From Dendrocalamus latiflorus (Eukaryota; Streptophyta; Magnoliopsida; Poales; Poaceae), in contig CM029660.1 in NCBI GenBank assembly GCA_017311315.1, forward strand, positions 28,084,580-28,148,579: DNA of 64,000 bases, given 5' to 3'. Position numbers and translations under genes: made by a program. Below, one piece after another: positions 25,601-36,074 of the stretch (within the stretch, counting starts at the first letter, position 1; every line of letters begins with the position of its first letter). Below the pieces are notes generated by a model. The model was not told the DNA's origin. It ran no database searches and was given only the letters and a program-made list of their open reading frames with translations.

Positions 25601-25838
25601 TTTTAGACTCCTGTGATGTGTCACAACTAAAAAAATTTCTTCTGTTCCTACAGGTGATTGCAAGCTCCTGGCTTCTAAGGCAGCTTGTGCTTCTCATTTG
25701 TTTGGGCCCGGATTCCAGTATGTCAAAGCAGTTGAGAGCTATCTTTCCGAGCAAAAAGCTACGAATGAAATCGGATTCTTATCCAGAAACATCCAAAATT
25801 CTGTGAGACTATTACAAACTTTGGAGAAACTTACTTAA
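13687..25838 (+). CDS. TAF1A: TAF1A-like RNA polymerase I transcription factor subunit
   Basis: Nine exons: 13687-14223, 14315-14452, 15740-15819, 16323-16738, 22086-22270, 22703-22788, 22969-23102, 24497-24796 and 25654-25838 (TAA). All introns are GT-AG and all phases close, giving 2061 nt and 686 aa. Residues 1-179 are low-complexity and basic/acidic, with a likely nuclear signal KKRRRDR near 39-45 and a DADADADAD run near 97-105. Exons 2-4 hold WMRRLIW and LALFYLSQGSIDNAYNATR, a helical TPR-like segment. Residues ~275-370 are Ser/Asp-rich linker. Exons 5-9 return to helices (LLPLVQ, LKDALGELEKTC, YEEALRRDP) and end with RESWKVRCRWWM and FLSRNIQNSVRLLQ. I recognise this layout as the plant counterpart of the TBP-associated SL1/Pol I factor subunit A, which would act at rDNA promoters; that name is inference from memory of the family. 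Gene structure is more certain than identity. Intron 4 (5.3 kb) is full of nested transposons, yet the exons are unbroken. Confidence 0.75.
14610..15390. mobile_element. possible transposon fragment in intron 2
   Basis: Intron 2 (14453-15739) contains a stretch opening with AGCCCGTTTGGATCAAAG and closing with AAAAGGGTCCTTTGTTTGTA, with GGATTCCAA-type motifs near both sides in opposite orientation. Such GCCCGTTTGGATC ends are frequent in grass MITE-like elements. I could not match target duplications, so the limits are approximate. Confidence 0.3.
17812..18596 (+). pseudogene. gypsy integrase C-terminus plus chromodomain, frameshifted
   Basis: The first stretch (17812-18060) reads LPWAEYCYNSSYQTAL and continues to the end of the integrase core. 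A frameshift and stop (TGA 18058-18060) separate it from a second open stretch ending at 18596. The second stretch contains the GPF-type segment (KLDPKFYGPFLI, then ARAKIHDVFHVALLKPF) and a chromodomain-like WEVLVQWKGCPPSEASWVPL. This order is typical of chromoviral Ty3/gypsy elements. A second small frame change lies near 18120. The coding end overlaps the start of the right LTR. It is not functional. Confidence 0.85.
18488..18891 (+). repeat. right LTR of the gypsy derivative
   Basis: Starts TGTTGTGG right after the polypurine tract and is about 400 bp long if it ends at TTCTCA (18891). It matches the left copy (17452-17808) nearly base for base, with scattered substitutions and small indels. 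Confidence 0.65.
19843..21014 (-). mobile_element. 5'-truncated LINE (L1-type) with 17-bp target duplication
   Basis: Perfect direct repeats GCTCTTCACTTCTTTTT lie at 19826-19842 and 21015-21031. On the minus strand the insert ends in an A-rich tail abutting the left copy (T run at 19843-19846), preceded by a 3' UTR of about 170 bp. Only the last kilobase of the element is present, which is the usual 5' truncation from target-primed reverse transcription. It sits inside the Mutator-like element. Confidence 0.85.
20019..21014 (-). pseudogene. LINE reverse transcriptase C-terminal region with zf-RVT domain
   Basis: One uninterrupted minus-strand frame of roughly 330 codons ends at the stop 20019-20021. 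It contains the zf-RVT type region: WKLSNFGTYSSRSAYNAFF, then WRSWAPLRCKFFVWLA, WTADRLAKRGLP, CPLCDQAEENIQHIL and a late ILVAWELWKHRNACVF block. This is the segment after the RT domain of plant L1-like ORF2 proteins. Polymerase and endonuclease parts are absent because of the 5' truncation, so no function is expected. The lack of stop codons suggests the insertion is not very old. Confidence 0.9.
23503..24319. mobile_element. inverted-repeat (Mutator-like/MITE) element in TAF1A intron 7
   Basis: The ends are inverted repeats: left GGAAAAAGTCTATTTGATCC followed by CCTTGAATTATT, right (reverse strand) GGAAAAAGTCTATTTGGCCC followed by CTTGAACTATT. Flanks are A-rich (ATAAAAAAA / AAAAAAAAA), consistent with a 9-bp duplication. 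GGAAAAAGTCTATTTG-type ends are, to my knowledge, common in grass genomes. The interior contains unrelated GC-rich sequence with short open frames (23700-24053) that I do not read as a gene. Confidence 0.7.
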
Positions 25839-26871
25839 TGATTCAGATCGGTTTAAATTTTTTTTGCCTTTGCATGGCGTCGTACATGGTGTTGTAACTT
25901 GTAAGTATAATTTTGACAGCATTTTGTAATGCCGCTCGAGATGAGGTTAATTTTGTAGGATCAAATCAATAGTGGGTGTATCCCAGTAGTGTGTAGGCAT
26001 TAATTTCGGCGCTGTTGAGCCATGTGCTCATGTGATGAATATGGTGGCGAAGAATACATGCGGCTCCTGTTTTTCTTCGCTCCTATTGGAGAAAATAAAA
26101 TGAGAAATGGTTGACGTTATGCACTTATGCTTAGAAAAATAGTAAACAAATTCTATAAAGTACTCAACTAGGAATATTGATGGAAAACATTCAATCCCTC
26201 AATGGAGAAAGTCAGGAATCAAACAAAAAACCTCTCCATGAGCCCCATCAAAGTTAGGAATCAAACAGAAAACCTCTCCATGAGCCATCTTTTTACTTAA
26301 AAAAAAATAAAATCGTCACAGTCCGGCGCGGGGGGGGGGGGGGGGGGGTGGTTATTCGCTTTCTGCCTGCGCCTGTGCGTAGGACATATACATGAATCAC
26401 AGCATTTTTACACCTGAGAACACATCTTCAGTCCTGTTATGGCGTATTATGATACAAAGAACAGCAGTACTTGCGTGAATTGCAAATAACGTGCATGGGG
26501 TTGTTCCTGCAGGGTCTAATTCAGAAATAAAAACAAAAACAAAAGAACTCGAAACATCATTGTATCTTTTTTTTGGTCTGACAGAAACATAGAAGTAACC
26601 CTGTGTAGATATGTAGTGTCGGCCGTCGGGCTTGACGAACGACGACAATACAGTCGATCCCAATCAAACTAATCGGAAACACAGATCTTTGCTTAACATA
26701 CAAAGCTAGTTTTACAGGCGCTATCTCCGTTATCAGGGTACATACAGCAGGCTAATTCACAGTTTCTTAAACATGATAGCAACGAACAAATGCAAGAGAA
26801 GATCCAAATGACAGAGATGAAGTCTATTTCTAGCTGAAACATCATTCGACCAGTAGCACGCTTCCTTCTAT
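25839..26871. other. 3' flank of the TAF1A-like gene, with a 19-base poly-G run
   Basis: Holds the 3' UTR of the preceding gene. A 19-G run at 26330-26348 is embedded in GC-rich sequence. A ~40-bp block (AATCAAACA-AAAACCTCTCCATGAGCC type) is duplicated near 26217 and 26255. No gene recognised. Confidence 0.5.
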
Positions 26872-27225
26872 TCAGTTACCGGCCTTCGCATTTTGTGTAG
26901 CTTGATGATCTCTTTCAGCCAACTTCCTTCCCTTCACCTTCCATAGGATCATCTGAACGGAAATCCTCGAGTACGCGGAGTCCATGAACACAAGCAGAAC
27001 CTTGCTCATCGCCTTACAGAACACAAGCAGACAGAACGAAGCTGAAATTCCGCATCCAAATCCGAGCCCGACAAATATACACAACCAGATATCATGGCCA
27101 TCCTGGTGCCCTTCATGATCGCCTTGGTCTTCCTTGTGTTCAGGACAGGCACAGCTGATGGCAAGAGGACCACAGAGGCTGCTGTTGCCTGCATATATGT
27201 AGGGATCTTCGGCGCCAAGCGTCTA
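26872..27225 (-). pseudogene. 3' end fragment of an LRR receptor-like protein gene
   Basis: Read on the minus strand, one frame runs from about 27225 to the TGA at 26872-26874. It shows the typical C-terminal layout of plant LRR receptor-like proteins: AEDPYIYAGNSSLCGPLA (the LRR C-cap with NSSLCGP), an acidic juxtamembrane stretch (EHKEDQGDHEGHQDGHD), one membrane span (WLCIFVGLGFGCGISAS and beyond), then a short basic cytoplasmic tail (KVKGRKLAERDHQ). Only about 115 residues remain; the LRR ectodomain is absent because unrelated sequence begins at about 27226. The retained part has no stop codon. Such proteins sense ligands at the plasma membrane; this fragment alone should not. An intron just upstream is possible, but no LRR exon follows within the window. 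Confidence 0.7.
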
Positions 27226-27344
27226 AAAGTAAGGGCCATTTGGTATCTGTCAGGAATGGATTTAGCTAATTCAGAATCCTTTATAAAACCACTGTATTAT
27301 TATCTGGACCAATAGACCGTACTCACAGATACATCACTGAATCA

Positions 27345-28020
27345 TTTCATACAGGACGTAAACTGAACCATACATTAATATTACAACATCAGAGTTTAAA
27401 TAGACCGCATTGGATCAAATTTACAATAGAGACAACTAGACCAAATGATACATTACATAAAATTGCGAAAGCAGTAGCGGAAGTAACTAGCCACAGGCAA
27501 ACAACTGGGGAAGATTTATGCATGACCAATATTAACCCAAGACTTAGATAATATTGGTGCACACAAACACCACCTTAGTTAACTAGACAAGGGAGAGACC
27601 TAATCTACTAGAGCCTAACTAAACTCCACATTCTTCATCACCATCAGCTCTTTGATTGTTGTAGTATGCATACTGCCCTTGATCCACAGGTTTTGAGGAT
27701 TTTATGAGTGAGTGTGAGCACAAGCAACAGTGCTCTGTGAGGCAAACACAGTATACAATATTTATACATGCAAGGCTTAACAAGGAGGGTCCGGGTTCTT
27801 TTATTTGCTAAAGCCAATATTTTAAAAGCTATGAATAATTAGAAATTACTCAAACTTAGCATTTTAACTAGAACATATTTTCTAAAGTGTGTAAAAGATT
27901 ACAGTTTTAATAGTAGTACATATTCCATTCACCGTTACATAGCTACCTGTACCATATGCTAGATTTCCAGCGTTATATCTGCTCAATATTATCACTGGGA
28001 CCGACGCTTAGGGCAACACA
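27345..28020 (-). mobile_element. fragment of a gypsy-type LTR
   Basis: Shares arrangement and short words (for example ATGCAAGGCTTAACAA near 27770) with the solo LTR at 43608-46405, where the same phrase occurs near 44030. No terminus or target duplication was identified, and there is no coding capacity. Confidence 0.35.
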
Positions 28021-28385
28021 ATTCAAGACTTTAACTTTCTGACATTTTTCACTTCACCCATAAAGTTTTTTTTGAAATAGACACTAACTCGAGTAAGTTC
28101 CTATGCCCGGCCATTATTGTGGGCATGACTGTTTGAATAACAAACCGTCTTTGATAATGACATATCACCGATCCATGACGTATACCCCAGGATTTCGATC
28201 TCACTCGTCCATTCTCTCCACATCGAATGGCAGGCACCAGTTCCTCCCACTGCTCAGCCCTTATTAATAACTCCCCATCTACCTTCACTGCTCGGCCCTT
28301 TACTCCCCATCTACCTTTCCACCGGTATATAGTCACGCGTGAGTTCATCCACTATATACCTTCCTGCATCCTCCCCTCCGCTGTG

Positions 28386-28925
28386 AGCTAGCGCCTCCGT
28401 TGTGGCATCACAGTAGGCTAGACAACACACTCTTGTCGTAAGTGTGTCTTGTTTAGCCTCACTGTTGTGCCACGAAAGGTTCGTTAGCTTGTTATCCTGT
28501 AATAGACTATGTTGTCGTACTTGACTCTGTATTTTCTTGTTCTTCAAAGACGCCGACTATTACCATAACCTAGCGCCTCCGTTGTAGCACCACGGTAGGC
28601 TGGACAACACACTATTGTCGTAAGTGTGTCTTGTTCAGCCTCACCGTCGTGCCACGAAGGGTTTTTTAGCTTGTTATCTTGTAATAGAATGTGTTTTTGT
28701 GCTTGTCTCTGTATTTGCTTGTTCCTCGACGATGCCGACTACTGCCGTGAGCTAGCGCCTCCGTTGTGGCACCACGGTAGGCTAGACAAGTACACTCTTG
28801 TCATAAGTGTCGTAAGTGTGTCTTGTTCAGTCTCACCGTCGTGCCACGAAGGGTTCGTTAGCTTGTTATTCTGTAATAGAATGTGTTGTTGTGTTTGCCT
28901 CTGTATTTGCTTGTTTTCAAAGGAT
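28386..28925. repeat. tandem repeat, three copies of ~182 bp
   Basis: The phrase CTAGCGCCTCCGTTGTGGCA recurs at about 28388, 28571 and 28752 (periods 183 and 181 bp). Each unit continues with GGTAGGCTAGACAACACACT, GTGCCACGAAGGGTTCGTTA and a TGTATTT-type end. Short open frames on both strands arise from the repeat and are not considered genes. Confidence 0.9.
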
Positions 28926-28984
28926 ATGGGTAACATTATTTCTTGAAGTTAGCCAAAAAACAGAAAAAAATTCAAGGTATAGAG

Positions 28985-29381
28985 TGAACTATCACAGATG
29001 GTTTGTGGTATAAACCATCTATGAAAGACTATCATAGACTGTTCTATATATCAACCGTTTATGATACTCGCCAATCACAGACGGTTGGTAACTAGAACCG
29101 TCTGTGATGTTTGGGTATCACAGACGGTTGGTAACTAGAACCATCTGTGATGTATGGGTATCACAGACGGTTTTTTGGTTCGAGCTGTCTATAATAGTTT
29201 TCTTCACAGACGGTTCTAGTTACAAACCGTCTGTGTTGTCTTTATCACAGATGGCCCACAAACCGTCTGTGATAACCTTCGATTATCACTGACATATAAA
29301 TATAGACGGTTTTTTACGGTTTGAAAAACCGTCTGTGATGACTGTTCCAAACCATCTGTGATGGCCCATTTTGTAGAAGTG
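28985..29381. mobile_element. CACTA (En/Spm) element terminus with subterminal repeats
   Basis: About ten copies of the motif TATCACAGACGGTT or its complement AACCGTCTGTGATG alternate in both orientations, forming many potential hairpins. The block ends at 29381 in a sequence whose complement is CACTTCTACAAAATGGGCC, a degenerate CACTA terminus. The partner end is not certain; the 182-bp tandem array and sequence back to about 28080 may be interior. Confidence 0.65.
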
Positions 29382-29679
29382 CATAATGGCCATAAAAGTT
29401 GATAAGAACATATAGTATGCGACTATCTTATGGTGTATTTGCCGTACACTCAAACTAAAAAAATTGAAAAATTCTGATTTTTTATGTACGTCATAGTTTA
29501 CTCCACCTATGTATAAAATTTCAAATTTAAATTTATTTAATATTGAATGAATTTGAATTTAAAATTTTATGCATAGGTAGAGTAAATTATGGAGTATATC
29601 TAGATTTTTTTAATAATTTTTTTAGTTTAAGTATATAGCAAGTATATATGTTTCATAGACCTTTCATTATCAGCTCTTG

Positions 29680-29959
29680 GACTTTTATAGCCATTATGGT
29701 TCACGTCCACATATGCTGTCTTTATTTATACGATGACAGAGGTACCCATCTTTTCGCGGTAGAGCTTGCTTCCATGTATCACTCGTTGATGGGTGAACAA
29801 ATATTAAACACATGAAGGAACAATTCTGTCTTCATCAATTCGGCCGCGTCCAATAGCTAGTGCCCAGACAGCCCAGTGCTCTCCTAAGCACTCTTCTCCA
29901 ATCCTACTCCGAGGCATGGTGGCATCCAAATTCTGTGAGCAGCTCACCATCGATGAAAT
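29680..29959 (+). repeat. copy 1 of a promoter-plus-first-exon-like repeat unit (split by copia)
   Basis: This ~280-bp block (ATTATGGTTCACGTCCACAT ... CAATCCTACTCCGAGGCATGG) recurs at 38120-38410. Its last ~100 bases also occur at 36760-36879 and 38800-38935. It contains an ATG at 29916 opening MVASKFCEQLTIDEI. The copia element cuts it at 29959, and the remainder resumes at 35169-35215. I do not recognise the gene of origin. Confidence 0.75.
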
Positions 29960-30088
29960 TGTTAGAGATATATGTATAGTTTGTTATTCCCCATTGTTAT
30001 GAGGGGTTATTTGCATATTTACCACCTGTACTTTGTGTATATATACCGGCCCATTGGCCTCATATGAATACAAGCACTATTCATAACA
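29960..30088 (+). repeat. copia 5' LTR (129 bp)
   Basis: Contains a possible TATA element (GTGTATATATACC) about 45 bases before its end. Unusually short for a plant LTR. Differs from the 3' LTR only around 30002-30010 (GGGGTTATT against GAGGTTCTT). Confidence 0.95.
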
Positions 30089-30100
30089 TGGTATCAGAGC
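30089..30100 (+). other. primer binding site, initiator Met-tRNA
   Basis: TGGTATCAGAGC immediately follows the 5' LTR, as in most plant LTR retrotransposons. Confidence 0.95.
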
Positions 30101-30159
30101 CTAGGGTTTGTCATACCTAGGGCCGTGCCTGTCTCCACCAGATTGGATCTACCGCCGGA

Positions 30160-30640
30160 ATTTTCGCCGGCTCGCCGCCGCAGCCGTCGCGCCTCCAGCC
30201 CGACGCCGCCGGCTGCTCCCTCCGCGCCGGCCGACGCCGCCGCTCTGCTCCCTCGCGCGGGCGCTCCCTCTGTCCCCGCCGCCGGCCGCTCCCCGACGCC
30301 GCCGGCCGCTCCTGCGCCGCCGCTCCGCGCCCGACGCCGGCCGCTCCTGTGCCGTCGCTCCGCGTCCGACGCCGGCCACTCCCGCGCCGCCGTTCCCTCG
30401 CGCGGCTGCCGCCGGCCGCTCCCGGACGCCACCGGCTGCTCCCGCGCCGCCGCTCCGCGCCCGACGCCGGCCGCTCCCGCGCCGCCGCTCCCTTGCGCGG
30501 CTGCCGCTCCCCGACGCCGCCGGCCGCTCCCGCGCCGTCGCCGCCGTCGCTTCGCCGCCGGTCGCTCCCGCGCCGTCGCCGCCGTCGCTTCGCCGCCGGT
30601 CGCTCCCTCCCTCTTGCGCCGCCGCTCGCTCTCTCGCGTG
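30160..30640 (+). repeat. GC-rich tandem leader of the copia element
   Basis: A ~480-bp tract of imperfect repeats based on GCCGCCGGCCGCTCC and CGCGCCGCCGCTCC. Because the composition lacks stop codons, it is open in several frames on both strands; I read it as an untranslated, repeat-expanded leader rather than coding sequence. Confidence 0.7.
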
Positions 30641-30737
30641 TGTGCGTGTGTTAACGGGCTGGAGGCCCGTTAAGTTTTAGGGTTTGTAAAAAAAAAACTG
30701 TCGTCCTAACCGCCGCGCCGTCCAGCGCCGCCTACCA

Positions 30738-33700
30738 ATGGGCACCGTTTCCCTCCCTCGCTGCCCGGTGATCTTTGATGGTGTTAATTACACCGACTTT
30801 GTGTCTCACATGCGCATTCACATGCGTGGTCTTCGTCTCTGGGGCGTCCTCTCTGGCGATGTCACCTGCCCGCCTTGCCCTATTCCTCCGATGGAGCCTA
30901 CGCCTGTTGCATTGCCCCAGACAGCCGATAAGGCTGCTGCTGATGATGAAGCTGATGATAAAGCTGCCTCTGCCTACCAGGAGGCTCTGGATTCCTACAA
31001 GGATCGTCTGACCGTCTACACTCAGTGGTACGATGACGACGCTCGGGCTGCTGCTGTCTTCATCGCCAGTGTCCAGTCTCAGTTTTCTTCTGAGGTTGTG
31101 GGACTCCCTTCAGCTTTCCAGATGTGGACTCATCTTCATCAGCGCTACGAGCCCTCTGGTGATGCCCTGTACCTGTCCGTGGTCCGCCAGGAGCACTCTC
31201 TTCAGCAGGGTGATGCTACTGTTGACGCTTTTTACGCTCAGAGTTCTGCTGTCTGGCGTCAGTTGGACTCACTTCGCACTGCTGGCTGTCGTACCTGTCC
31301 GTGCTGCCTGGATGTCCGTGCTGACCTGGAGTTTCAGCGGGTTTACGAGTTCCTTACTCGCCTTCGTCCTGAGTTCGAGCAAAGGCGTGCCCAGCTCCTT
31401 GCACGCCACCCTCGTGTCACTCTCCTAGAGGCTCTCACCGAGATACGCGCGGAGGAGACTCGTCTGAGTGGTGCTGGTCTGATGCCACTCCTCTCTGTGC
31501 TCGCCGCTCGTCCGCCTGCTACACTGCCTCCTCCAGCGGCTACCACAGGTGGTGGTGGCCGTCCTCCGTCTGGAGGTGGCCGTCCTCACTGTTCCTACTG
31601 CGACAAGGATAGCCACACTGAGTCCCAGTGCTACAAGAAGAAGCGGCATCTTTCACGCCGTTCTTCTACTGGCACTAGTGCTTCTACGACGACGTCTGCC
31701 TCGACTTCTTCAGCAGCTTCTCTCACCGAGCAGGAGATAGCCAGACTTCGACGCCTACTTGCCACTTCAGGTTCTCCCTCGATAGGTTCTGCAGGTTCTG
31801 CTACTAACTCTTCGGGCACTGAGAGATCACCTCCTACACAGTCAGGTACCTCCCCGTGGATTCTTGATTCTGGAGCATCTTTTTACATGACTCCTGATCC
31901 TTCCACTCTGTCTTCTATTACACCTCTTGATTCTCCTGTCAGTGTTCTTACCGCTGATGGTACATCTCTTTCTGTCTCTGGTCGAGGATCTCTTAGCAAC
32001 TCATCTTTTCATGTTCCTTCTGTTGCTCATGTTCCTCGCCTTACCTTGCAGCTTCTTTCTGCTGGGCAGATTACTGACCTTAGTTATCGGGTCATTCTCG
32101 ACTCTGACTCTTGTTGTGTTCAGGACTGCCACACGGGAGCTCTGGTTGGTTCTGGCCCTCGGCGCCGTGACTCACAGCGTCTCTAGGAGCTTGACTGGCT
32201 TCACCTTCTTTCCGCTGCCACCGCCGCCGCCAGTCTCTCCGCTTCTGCCACTTCGTCTACCGGCTCTTTCCAGCAGTGGCATCACCGTCTTGGCCATCTG
32301 TGTGGATCCCGTCTGTCGTCCTTAGTTCGTCGTGGTCTTCTGGGGTCTGTCTCAGGAGACGTGTCTTTAGATTGTCAGGGCTGTAAGTTAGGTAAACAGA
32401 TCCAGCTTCCTTATCCTCATAGCGAGTCTGTGTCTCAGCGCCCTTTTGATCTTGTTCATTCAGATGTTTGGGGTCCGGCTCCCTTCGTTTCGAAAGGGGG
32501 TCATCGATATTATATCATTTTTATAGATGATTTTTCTCGCCATACTTGGATATATTTCATGTCTTCTCATAGTGAGGCCTTGTCTATCTATAAACAATTT
32601 GCCACTATGATTCACACACAGTTCTCCACTCCTATTCGTGTCTTTCGTGCTGATTCTGCTGGCGAGTACCTCTCTCGTCACCTGCGCGGCTTCCTTGCTG
32701 AGCAAGGCACTCTCGCTCAGTTCTCTTGTCCTGGTGCTCATGCTCAGAATGGTGTCGCTGAGCGCAAGCATCGTCACCTCCTTGAGACTGCTCGTGCTCT
32801 GATGATCGCCGCCTCTATTCCACCTCACTTTTGGGCCGAGGCTGTTTCCACTGCCACCTATCTCGTAAACATCCAGCCCTCTTCTGCTCTTCAGGGTGCG
32901 ATCCCTGTTGAGCGTCTTTGTGGTCGTCTTCCTGACTACTCTGCCCTTCATCTGTTTGGCTGCGTTTGCTACGTTCTCCTCGCCCCTCGAGAACGCACCA
33001 AACTGACCGCTCAGTCTGTTGAGTGTGTCTTTCTGGGATACAGTGCCGAGCACAAGGGCTATCGGTGCTGGGATCCTGTTGGTCGTCGGATACGGGTTTC
33101 TCGGGATGTGACTTTCGACGAGTCTCGTCCATTCTACCCACGTTCTGCCTCTACTTCGGCTTCCTCTGTGGAGTCTCTGTCTTTCTTGACCTTTCCAGAT
33201 ACACCTATATCTGTTTTGCCCTCGTCCACCTGTCCTACTGAGTCTCCACATATTCCCCCTGTGGCCTCTCCGCTGTTGTCGCCGTCTGTGTCGTCTCCTA
33301 CGACTCCCCAGGCTCCTCCCACTACAGTACCTTTTCCCCTTATTGAGGATCTTCCAGATGAGCCATCTTCTCCTGATGTTCCATCTTCTTCTGATGCTTC
33401 ATCTTCCCCTGATGGGTCATCTTCTCCTCGCTACGCTCTCCGCGATCGCCAGTCGATTCGGCTTCCTGCCCGTTTTGCTCTTGCTGGCGCAGCTACTCGT
33501 GAGCCTGTCTCCTACCAGGATGCTGTTACTCACCCTGAGTGGCAGCTTGCCATGGCCGAGGAGATTACTGCCCTCGAGCGTACTGGTACTTGGGATCTTG
33601 TTCCTTTTCCATCTCATTCTCATCCCATCACGTGTAAGTGGGTCTATAAGATTAAGACTCGCTCTGATGGCTCTCTTGAGCGCTATAAGGCGCGTCTTGT

Positions 33701-35022
33701 TGCTCGTGGCTTCCAGCAGAAGCATGGTGTTGACTATGACGAAACTTTTGCTCCTGTGGCCCACATGACCACTATTCGCACTCTTCTTTCAGTGGCGTCT
33801 GTTCGCCACTGGTCTGTTTCTCAGCTTGATGTCAAGAATGCCTTTCTTAATGGTGAGTTGCGTGAGGAGGTCTACATGCATCCGCCACCTGGGTATTCTG
33901 TTCCTGAGGGCATGGTCTGTCGCCTTCGTCGCTCTCTCTATGTCCTTAAGCAGGCCCCTCGTGCTTGGTTTGAGCGCTTCTCCTCTGTGGTCACTGCTGC
34001 TGGCTTTTCAGCTAGTGATCATGATCCTGCGCTCTTTGTCCACACTTCGTCTCGTGGTCGAACTCTTCTTCTTCTGTATGTTGATGATATGATCATTACG
34101 GGAGATGATTCTGAGTACATTGCCTTTGTCAAGGCTCGTCTTAGTGAGCAGTTCCTTATGTCGGATCTTGGTCCTCTTCGTTACTTCCTTGGGATTGAGG
34201 TTACTTCCACTCCAGATGGTTTCTTTATGTCCCAAGAGAAATATATTCAGGATCTTCTTGATCGCGCCTCTCTCACTGATTAGCGTACTGTTGAGACTCC
34301 TATGGAGCTCAATGTTCACCTCTGACTCTCTGATGGCGAGCCTCTTTCTGATCCGACTCGCTATCGTCATCTTGTTGGGAGTCTTGTCTACCTTGCTGTT
34401 ACTCGTCCGGATATCACTTATCCAGTTCATATTCTGAGTCAGTTTGTTTCAGCTCCCACTCAGGTCTACTACAGCCACCTTCTCCGAGTTCTGCGATACC
34501 TTCGCGGGACTATCTCTCGCCGTCTCTTCTTTCCATGTTCCAGCTCGTTACAGCTTCAGGCCTATTCGGATGCTACTTGGGCCAGCGATCCTTCTGATCG
34601 CCGGTCTATCTCCGCTTACTGTGTTTTTCTTGGTGGTTCTCTTATTGCCTGGAAGACGAAGAAACAGACTGCAGTGTCCCGTTCGTGCAGAGGCTGAGTT
34701 GCGAGCTATGGCTCTCTTGACAGCAGAGATTACTTGGCTACGGTGGTTACTTGAGGATTTTGGTGTTTCTGTTACTACACCGACTTCTCTCTTGTCAGAC
34801 AGTACAGGTGCTATCAGTATTGCGCGTGATCCTGTGAAGCATGAGCTCACCAATCATATTGGTGTTGATGCTTCTTTCATGAGGTCTTGTGTGCATGATC
34901 AGGTGATTACTCTTCAGTATGTGCCTTTGGAGCTTCAGATAGCAGATTTCTTCACGAAGGCCCAGACTCGAGCACAGCATAGCTTCTACCTCTCCAAACT
35001 CAGTGTTGTTGATCCACCATGA
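30738..35022 (+). pseudogene. copia gag-pol polyprotein with three stops and one frameshift
   Basis: The frame starts at ATG 30738, shortly after an A run. It holds gag, a zinc knuckle of CX2CX4HX4C form (CSYCDKDSHTESQC, 31590-31631) and the protease signature WILDSGAS (about 31857). TAG at 32184-32186 interrupts the frame. The same frame then gives the integrase HHCC region (ending CQGCKLGK, about 32371) and catalytic core (HSDVWGPAPF onward). RT follows with YVDDMIITG (about 34078). Further stops fall at 34281-34283 (TAG) and 34323-34325 (TGA), and a small deletion near 34687 shifts the frame. RNase H then continues (SDSTGAISIARDP) to the stop at 35020-35022. All domains are present but the copy cannot make a full polyprotein without readthrough. 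Confidence 0.9.
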
Positions 35023-35034
35023 GTTTGAGGGGGG

Positions 35035-35163
35035 TGTTAGAGATATATGTATAGTTTGTTATTCCCCATTGTTATGAGAGGTTCTTTGCATATTTACCAC
35101 CTGTACTTTGTGTATATATACCGGCCCATTGGCCTCATATGAATACAAGCACTATTCATAACA
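35035..35163 (+). repeat. copia 3' LTR (129 bp)
   Basis: Begins right after the G-rich polypurine tract and matches the 5' LTR at 127 of 129 positions. The GAAAT duplication follows. Confidence 0.95.
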
Positions 35164-35407
35164 GAAATCAGGCAATGCTCCACGCGCCGAGCGCCGTCTC
35201 GGCCGGCTAACTCCTGGAAACGACGGGGACGAGCAAGCATAATCGCCCCTCCTATAGTACCCGTCTCGAGCTTCCTATTTTTAGATAAAATACAATGTGT
35301 TTTATTTGAAAATCAAAATAGATGAAGCCTTTTCCGTACTCTCGGAGTACATATTCCCGCTTCTAATATACCACTTAAACGAATATTTTATACCTCTTCA
35401 TCATTTT

Positions 35408-36070
<663 letters not shown>

Positions 36071-36074
36071 CAAT

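Larger units (their letters stand above)
29960..35163 (+). mobile_element. full-length Ty1/copia LTR retrotransposon
   Basis: Identical-length 129-bp LTRs (29960-30088 and 35035-35163) start TGTTAGAG and end ATAACA, and differ at only two positions. A perfect 5-bp target duplication GAAAT flanks the element (29955-29959, 35164-35168). The PBS TGGTATCAGAGC (30089-30100) complements initiator Met-tRNA, and a purine tract (GAGTTTGAGGGGGG) precedes the 3' LTR. The interior encodes gag-protease-integrase-RT-RNase H in copia order but carries stops and a frameshift. Two LTR differences in 129 bp mean a recent insertion, under about a million years at usual grass rates (inference). Confidence 0.95.

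Noticed and set aside
28080..28100. CACTAACTCGAG as the left end of the CACTA element ending at 29381
   Set aside because: It does not match the right terminus CACTTCTACAAAATGGG, and the 3-bp flanks (AGA and CAT) disagree.
30108..30680. Long open frames on both strands in the GC-rich copia leader
   Set aside because: They arise from stop-free GCCGCC-type repeats, are open in several frames, and lie between the PBS and gag; no conserved domain.
32460..33251. A 263-codon frame on the minus strand
   Set aside because: Shadow of the copia integrase coding region; composition follows the plus-strand codons and no motif is seen.
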